Of a stretch of DNA of 24,528 nucleotides, positions 21,344 through 24,528 are shown one piece after another; positions within the stretch are counted from its first letter, which is position 1, and the number at the start of each line of letters is the position of its first letter. The notes under the pieces were generated by a model. It worked only from the letters and a program-made list of their open reading frames with translations, searched no databases and was not told where the DNA came from. This stretch comes from Gammaproteobacteria bacterium (GTDB lineage Bacteria; Pseudomonadota; Gammaproteobacteria; Chromatiales; Chromatiaceae). The DNA is taken from the NCBI GenBank assembly GCA_013041975.1, contig JABDQZ010000045.1, positions 1 through 24,528 on the forward strand, in the 5' to 3' direction. Both the position numbers and the translations under genes were made by a program.

Positions 21344-21719
21344 TATACCTGTCAAGACGCTGGACAAACCGACGGGCATGGCCAATGCCGTTATGAACGA
21401 GCTGTCGGATCATCTTAAGCGTCTGGCTGATGACGGGGAAACGAATATAGTCGATCTGATGAGTCTGCCGATGACCGAAGCAGATATTAATGAGCTTGCC
21501 GACATGCTTGGGGTCGGTGAAGTCAAGGCGACCATTTCCAGTATCGGCACCAGCAGTATCCGCGAAACGGCTTATCGTGGTATCTGGTGGGTGACCCATT
21601 ACGGCGATGATGAACAGGTGCTCAGTGAGTTGATTGAAATTACCCAGGTGCCGGACATACTGATTACACACATGGATGAAATCAGACATTCGGCACAAGC
21701 CATGGCTACAGTTAATTGA
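21330..21719 (+). CDS. Short HupH/HyaF-family hydrogenase assembly protein
   Basis: Protein of 129 aa matching the HupH_C domain of HupH, HoxQ and HyaF. Typical motifs are LMSLPMTEADINELADMLGVGEVKA, the strand-turn TSIRETAYRGIWWVTHY (here SSIRETAYRGIWWV), and the ending EITQVPDIL. Full HupH/HyaF proteins are roughly twice this size; this one holds a single domain. Family members help mature the small subunit's iron-sulfur clusters or protect assembly in oxygen. It overlaps the protease gene by 14 nt (21330-21343) and ends just before the small-subunit gene, so it is coupled within the operon. Confidence 0.85.
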   Translation: MNLIDIPVKTLDKPTGMANAVMNELSDHLKRLADDGETNIVDLMSLPMTEADINELADMLGVGEVKATISSIGTSSIRETAYRGIWWVTHYGDDEQVLSELIEITQVPDILITHMDEIRHSAQAMATVN

Positions 21720-21748
21720 AAGAGCCCTTAATACAAGAGGAACCGGAG

Positions 21749-22861
21749 ATGACTCCTGAAGAAAATAACGAAACAACTGAAACGCTAGGTCAGAACCTGA
21801 TCGGTAACGGGGTTTCGAGAAGAACGTTTCTCAAATTCTGTTCCACGGTTGCATCGGCCATGGCATTGCCGCCGACAGCTGCGACAGCGATGGCAGAAAC
21901 CCTCTCCAAAGCAACGCGTCAGTCTGTCATATGGCTATCATTTCAGGAGTGTACGGGGTGCACCGAGTCGATTACCCGTTCCCACAAGCCGACACTGGAA
22001 AGCCTGATTTTCGATTTCGTGTCACTGGACTATCATCATACCTTGCAGGCAGCGTCAGGAGATGCAGCCGAGCATGCACGTGAAGAAGCGCAGAAGGCTC
22101 ACAAAGGTAAATATATTCTCATTGTTGATGGTGCAATCCCGGTAAAAGATGACGGTGTTTATTCCACCATCGCCGGTATTACCAATCTGCAGATGCTCAA
22201 AGATGTCGCCGCAGATGCCGCGGCGATTGTTTCGGTAGGAAGCTGTGCAGCCTTCGGTGGTTTGCCAAAAGCCGACCCTAACCCAACCGGTGCGGTAGCG
22301 GTTTCGGATATCATCAAGGATAAGCCCATCATCAATATTCCGGGTTGTCCTCCCATTCCAGTCGTTATGACCGGTGTGCTTGCTCATGTTTTGACTTTCG
22401 GCATTCCTGAGCTTGATTCACATGGCCGACCTGTAGCGTTCTTTGGTGAGTCTATCCATGACCGCTGCTACCGCCGACCTTTCTATGACCGTGGTCTGTT
22501 TGCCAAAGCCTTCGATGATGAAGGTGCCCGTAAAGGCTGGTGTCTATTTGAAGTCGGTTGTAAAGGGCCTACCACCCATAATGCCTGTGCAACCGTAAAA
22601 TGGAACAATGGTACTTCATTTCCAATACAGTCTGGTCATGGATGTATCGGCTGTTCCGAACCTGATTTCTGGGATGCGGGCAGCTTTTACAAGGCGCTTT
22701 CCACGGGCAGCATGAATCCCGGTGAATGGGCTACCGATGCATTGTTAGCCGGTGCTGCCGTGGGGGTTGCGTCCGGCATTCTGAACAAGGCGAGTAAATC
22801 CAAAGCTGAAAAAAATCACAAACCTGTGACCCTCGAAGACATGGGAGGCAAAAATGAATGA
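21749..22861 (+). CDS. NiFe hydrogenase small subunit, Isp-type (group 1e-like)
   Basis: Electron-transfer subunit of 370 aa with three iron-sulfur clusters. A twin-arginine signal (SRRTFLKF, Arg24-Arg25) directs the folded complex through Tat. Proximal cluster ligands are Cys68, Cys71, Cys166 and Cys200; distal ligands His237, Cys240, Cys265, Cys271; medial ligands Cys280, Cys299, Cys302. The residues after C-T and after GSCAAFG are Gly, not the extra Cys of the oxygen-tolerant [4Fe-3S] form, so an ordinary proximal cluster is expected. A short hydrophobic stretch (331-344) near the C-terminus may anchor it. The ATG at 21749 has a good AGAGG site; a TTG at 21716 in the same frame overlaps the preceding stop and is not favoured. 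It overlaps isp1 by 8 nt. Confidence 0.97.
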   Translation: MTPEENNETTETLGQNLIGNGVSRRTFLKFCSTVASAMALPPTAATAMAETLSKATRQSVIWLSFQECTGCTESITRSHKPTLESLIFDFVSLDYHHTLQAASGDAAEHAREEAQKAHKGKYILIVDGAIPVKDDGVYSTIAGITNLQMLKDVAADAAAIVSVGSCAAFGGLPKADPNPTGAVAVSDIIKDKPIINIPGCPPIPVVMTGVLAHVLTFGIPELDSHGRPVAFFGESIHDRCYRRPFYDRGLFAKAFDDEGARKGWCLFEVGCKGPTTHNACATVKWNNGTSFPIQSGHGCIGCSEPDFWDAGSFYKALSTGSMNPGEWATDALLAGAAVGVASGILNKASKSKAEKNHKPVTLEDMGGKNE

Positions 22862-23501
22862 AGTTGAACTTTTGAACTGGGCCAGGGGACCGGGGCTGGC
22901 ATATGCCACCGTCATCATGGTCTTCGGGCTAACCATCAGGGTGATTGAAATACTGTCCCTGGGCAGACCGAAAGAACTTGCCAAAGTCCGTTCCAGTGGC
23001 ACAGGCGATGGTCTTAAGCTTGTCGTGAAACGCTCATTGCCAGAACCACGTAACTGGAGGTTTATCACAGCGTCCTATATTTTCCATATCGGGTTGCTGG
23101 TGGTGATCTTCTTTTTTATTCCGCATACCCAGTTTTTCCGTGATGTATTTGGGGTGTTTTGGGGTGGCTGGCCAAACTATATCATCGACTTTTTTACGGT
23201 ACTGAGCATTGCCGCAATGATGTATACGCTTGTGCAGCGTCGCATTGATCCCTCCCGGCGTATTCTGACCACAGTCTCGGACTATGTTGCCTGGCTGGTA
23301 ACTTTTATACCATTTGTGACAGGTTACATGGCTTTTCATCGACTTGGCCCGGATTATACCCTGATGCTGGCTTTACATATCCTGTCAGTTGAACTACTGA
23401 TGATTGCTCTGCCACTGACCAAGCTGACGCATGCAGTGACCTTTGCCATATCTCGTTATTATACCGGCTCGAGCATGGGCCGCAGGGGGATAAAAGCATG
23501 A
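22854..23501 (+). CDS. isp1: Isp1, b-type cytochrome of the hydrogenase
   Basis: Membrane protein of 215 aa, homologous to the NarI/HdrE/DsrM b-type cytochromes. About five hydrophobic helices are visible, at roughly 14-34, 73-91, 108-126, 141-160 and 168-190. Candidate heme-ligand histidines lie in YIFHIGLL, MAFHRLG, ALHILSVE and KLTHAVTF. In Isp-type hydrogenases this subunit links the periplasmic H2-oxidising dimer to the quinone pool and to Isp2. Its start overlaps the small-subunit end by 8 nt, and its stop overlaps the isp2 start (ATGA). Confidence 0.93.
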   Translation: MNEVELLNWARGPGLAYATVIMVFGLTIRVIEILSLGRPKELAKVRSSGTGDGLKLVVKRSLPEPRNWRFITASYIFHIGLLVVIFFFIPHTQFFRDVFGVFWGGWPNYIIDFFTVLSIAAMMYTLVQRRIDPSRRILTTVSDYVAWLVTFIPFVTGYMAFHRLGPDYTLMLALHILSVELLMIALPLTKLTHAVTFAISRYYTGSSMGRRGIKA

Positions 23502-24528
23502 CTACTTCCTTTGAACAGGGTGTCAATACGCTGAAAAGAGTCATCGATGGACCGATTGCCTCTTATTTTTCCAGTTGCACTAATTGCGGAATTTGTTCCC
23601 AGGCCTGTGTGTTCTTTACTGAAACTGATGATCCCAAGTACACGCCGATTCGTCGTGTGGAGCCAATGCGCCGTATCTGGGAACAGGAATACACCCTTGT
23701 CGGTAAGCTGAAGAAACTGGCAGGCCTTTCCAGGAAGGTAACTGAACAGGACCTTAAGGACTGTGTCGAACTGGCATTCGAAAGTTGTACTACCTGTGGT
23801 CGTTGTTCCATGATGTGTCCTGTGGGTAACGATATCGTCTACATGATCAGGCGTATGCGTGAGGGCTTGACCGCAGCAGGCCTTGCACCTAAAGAACTTC
23901 AGTCAGCAGCGGTCAGAACCCTTGAAAAGGGTAGTGTCATGGGTTTTCCAATGAATACGCTGGAAAGCATGATAGAAGCTGCAGAGGAAGAAACTGGCAT
24001 CAAAATTAATATCGATGAGCCAAATGTCGATTACCTGGTGTTGTTGTCTTCAGCAGAAGTCATGCAGTTTAACGAGATCATTGGCGCCCTGGCACAGATT
24101 TTCAAAGAAGCTGGGGTGACCTGGACTTTCAGTACCAAGGCCCATGAAGCCGGTAATCCGGGTATGCATATGGGATCCTCTGAAATTGAGGCCCTGATGA
24201 TCAACCGTATTGTCGAAGCGGCTGAAGACCTGAATATCAAGAAAGTGATCAGTCCCGAATGTGGCCATGCCTACATGGCAATTCGCTGGGAAGGACCGAA
24301 TGTCATTGGTCGTCCTTATCCATTCGAGGTTTATCATATTATCGAGGTACTGGATGAATTACGGGAGCAGGGCAGGTTGCAAACTACCGGAAGTGATTGT
24401 TGCGGAAATGAGCGTCTGACTTTCCACGACCCTTGCCAGGCCGCTCGCCGTGGCGGAGTCAATCAGCCACAGCGTAATCTGTTGAACATGGTGACTTCCA
24501 ATTTTGTAGAAATGACCCAGAACAAGGC
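23498..24528 (+). CDS. isp2: Isp2, HdrD-like iron-sulfur protein (3' end missing)
   Basis: Cytoplasmic partner of Isp1, in the HdrD/DsrK family; 343 codons are visible before the window ends. Two ferredoxin-type motifs, CTNCGICSQAC (residues 27-37) and CTTCGRCSMMCP (97-108), should bind [4Fe-4S] clusters. CCG-domain features follow: PECGHAYMAIRW and SDCCGNERLTFHDPCQAARRG. Such domains bind noncubane clusters that handle thiol-disulfide chemistry in heterodisulfide reductase. The gene starts at ATG 23498 inside the isp1 stop, with an AGGGGGA ribosome site. The C-terminal part and the large-subunit gene are expected beyond the right edge. Confidence 0.92.
   Translation, partial: MTTSFEQGVNTLKRVIDGPIASYFSSCTNCGICSQACVFFTETDDPKYTPIRRVEPMRRIWEQEYTLVGKLKKLAGLSRKVTEQDLKDCVELAFESCTTCGRCSMMCPVGNDIVYMIRRMREGLTAAGLAPKELQSAAVRTLEKGSVMGFPMNTLESMIEAAEEETGIKINIDEPNVDYLVLLSSAEVMQFNEIIGALAQIFKEAGVTWTFSTKAHEAGNPGMHMGSSEIEALMINRIVEAAEDLNIKKVISPECGHAYMAIRWEGPNVIGRPYPFEVYHIIEVLDELREQGRLQTTGSDCCGNERLTFHDPCQAARRGGVNQPQRNLLNMVTSNFVEMTQNK

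Noticed and set aside
21716..21748. TTG start extending the hydrogenase small subunit by 11 residues
   Set aside because: It overlaps the previous stop codon, and the ATG at 21749 has a well-placed AGAGG site and a normal Tat leader length.
1..24528. CRISPR arrays, tRNA or rRNA genes, insertion sequences, phage or defence genes
   Set aside because: None could be seen on either strand by reading; short RNA genes without strong motifs could still be missed without a covariance-model search.

Overview
The window reads as a chromosome segment of a gammaproteobacterium with a capacity for H2 oxidation, probably a chemolithotrophic or sulfur-oxidising lineage. This lineage call is inference, resting on the Isp-type (group 1e-like) uptake hydrogenase, a complete hyp maturation set and proteobacterial companions such as HypF, Tag, IalB and BCAM0308 proteins. 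No rRNA, tRNA, CRISPR array, insertion sequence or integrase is visible. Both ends cut genes: about 6 codons of a minus-strand gene at the left, and isp2 without its 3' end at the right.

Left block (1-3296): a minus-strand operon encodes a secreted PepSY protein, an OmpR-family response regulator and a histidine kinase. It is divergent from a plus-strand cytochrome b561-like membrane protein. Three copies of a tandem site, TTTCAG-N5-TTTCAG followed exactly 10 nt later by a -10-like hexamer, precede the truncated left-edge gene, the PepSY-regulator-kinase operon and the cytochrome gene. All three point toward their gene. This looks like the regulator's own regulon and is the strongest apparently new signal here.

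Middle block (3573-10820): single genes for an MMPL/RND transporter, an AT-rich two-domain c-di-GMP enzyme (GGDEF plus EAL), a BCAM0308-type zinc-ribbon protein, a DUF2784 membrane protein and an IalB-like secreted protein. A 21-codon ORF with a strong Shine-Dalgarno and a palindromic promoter-like sequence sits in one of the gaps.

Hydrogenase block (10966-24528): the minus strand carries hypF, a Kazal-like lipoprotein and hypE as one apparent operon, and hypC-hypA-hypB-hypD as another. Between them lie a spermidine-synthase-like methyltransferase, tag plus a DUF815 ATPase, a GlcG/HbpS-like secreted protein and a periplasmic thioredoxin-like protein. Divergent from hypC, the plus strand carries the maturation protease, a short HupH-family protein, the Tat-exported hydrogenase small subunit, isp1 (b-type cytochrome) and isp2 (HdrD-like iron-sulfur protein). 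The large subunit is expected just past the window end. A perfect FNR-type box (TTGAT-N4-ATCAA) sits exactly 22 nt from a -10-like hexamer on each side, so one box could control both the maturation and structural operons when oxygen is low.

How the parts work together: HypF and HypE make the CN ligands, HypC and HypD assemble Fe(CN)2CO, HypA and HypB insert nickel, and the HupD-type protease trims the large subunit. The small subunit carries the complex through Tat, and Isp1 and Isp2 are presumed to pass electrons toward the quinone pool or cytoplasmic thiol chemistry.
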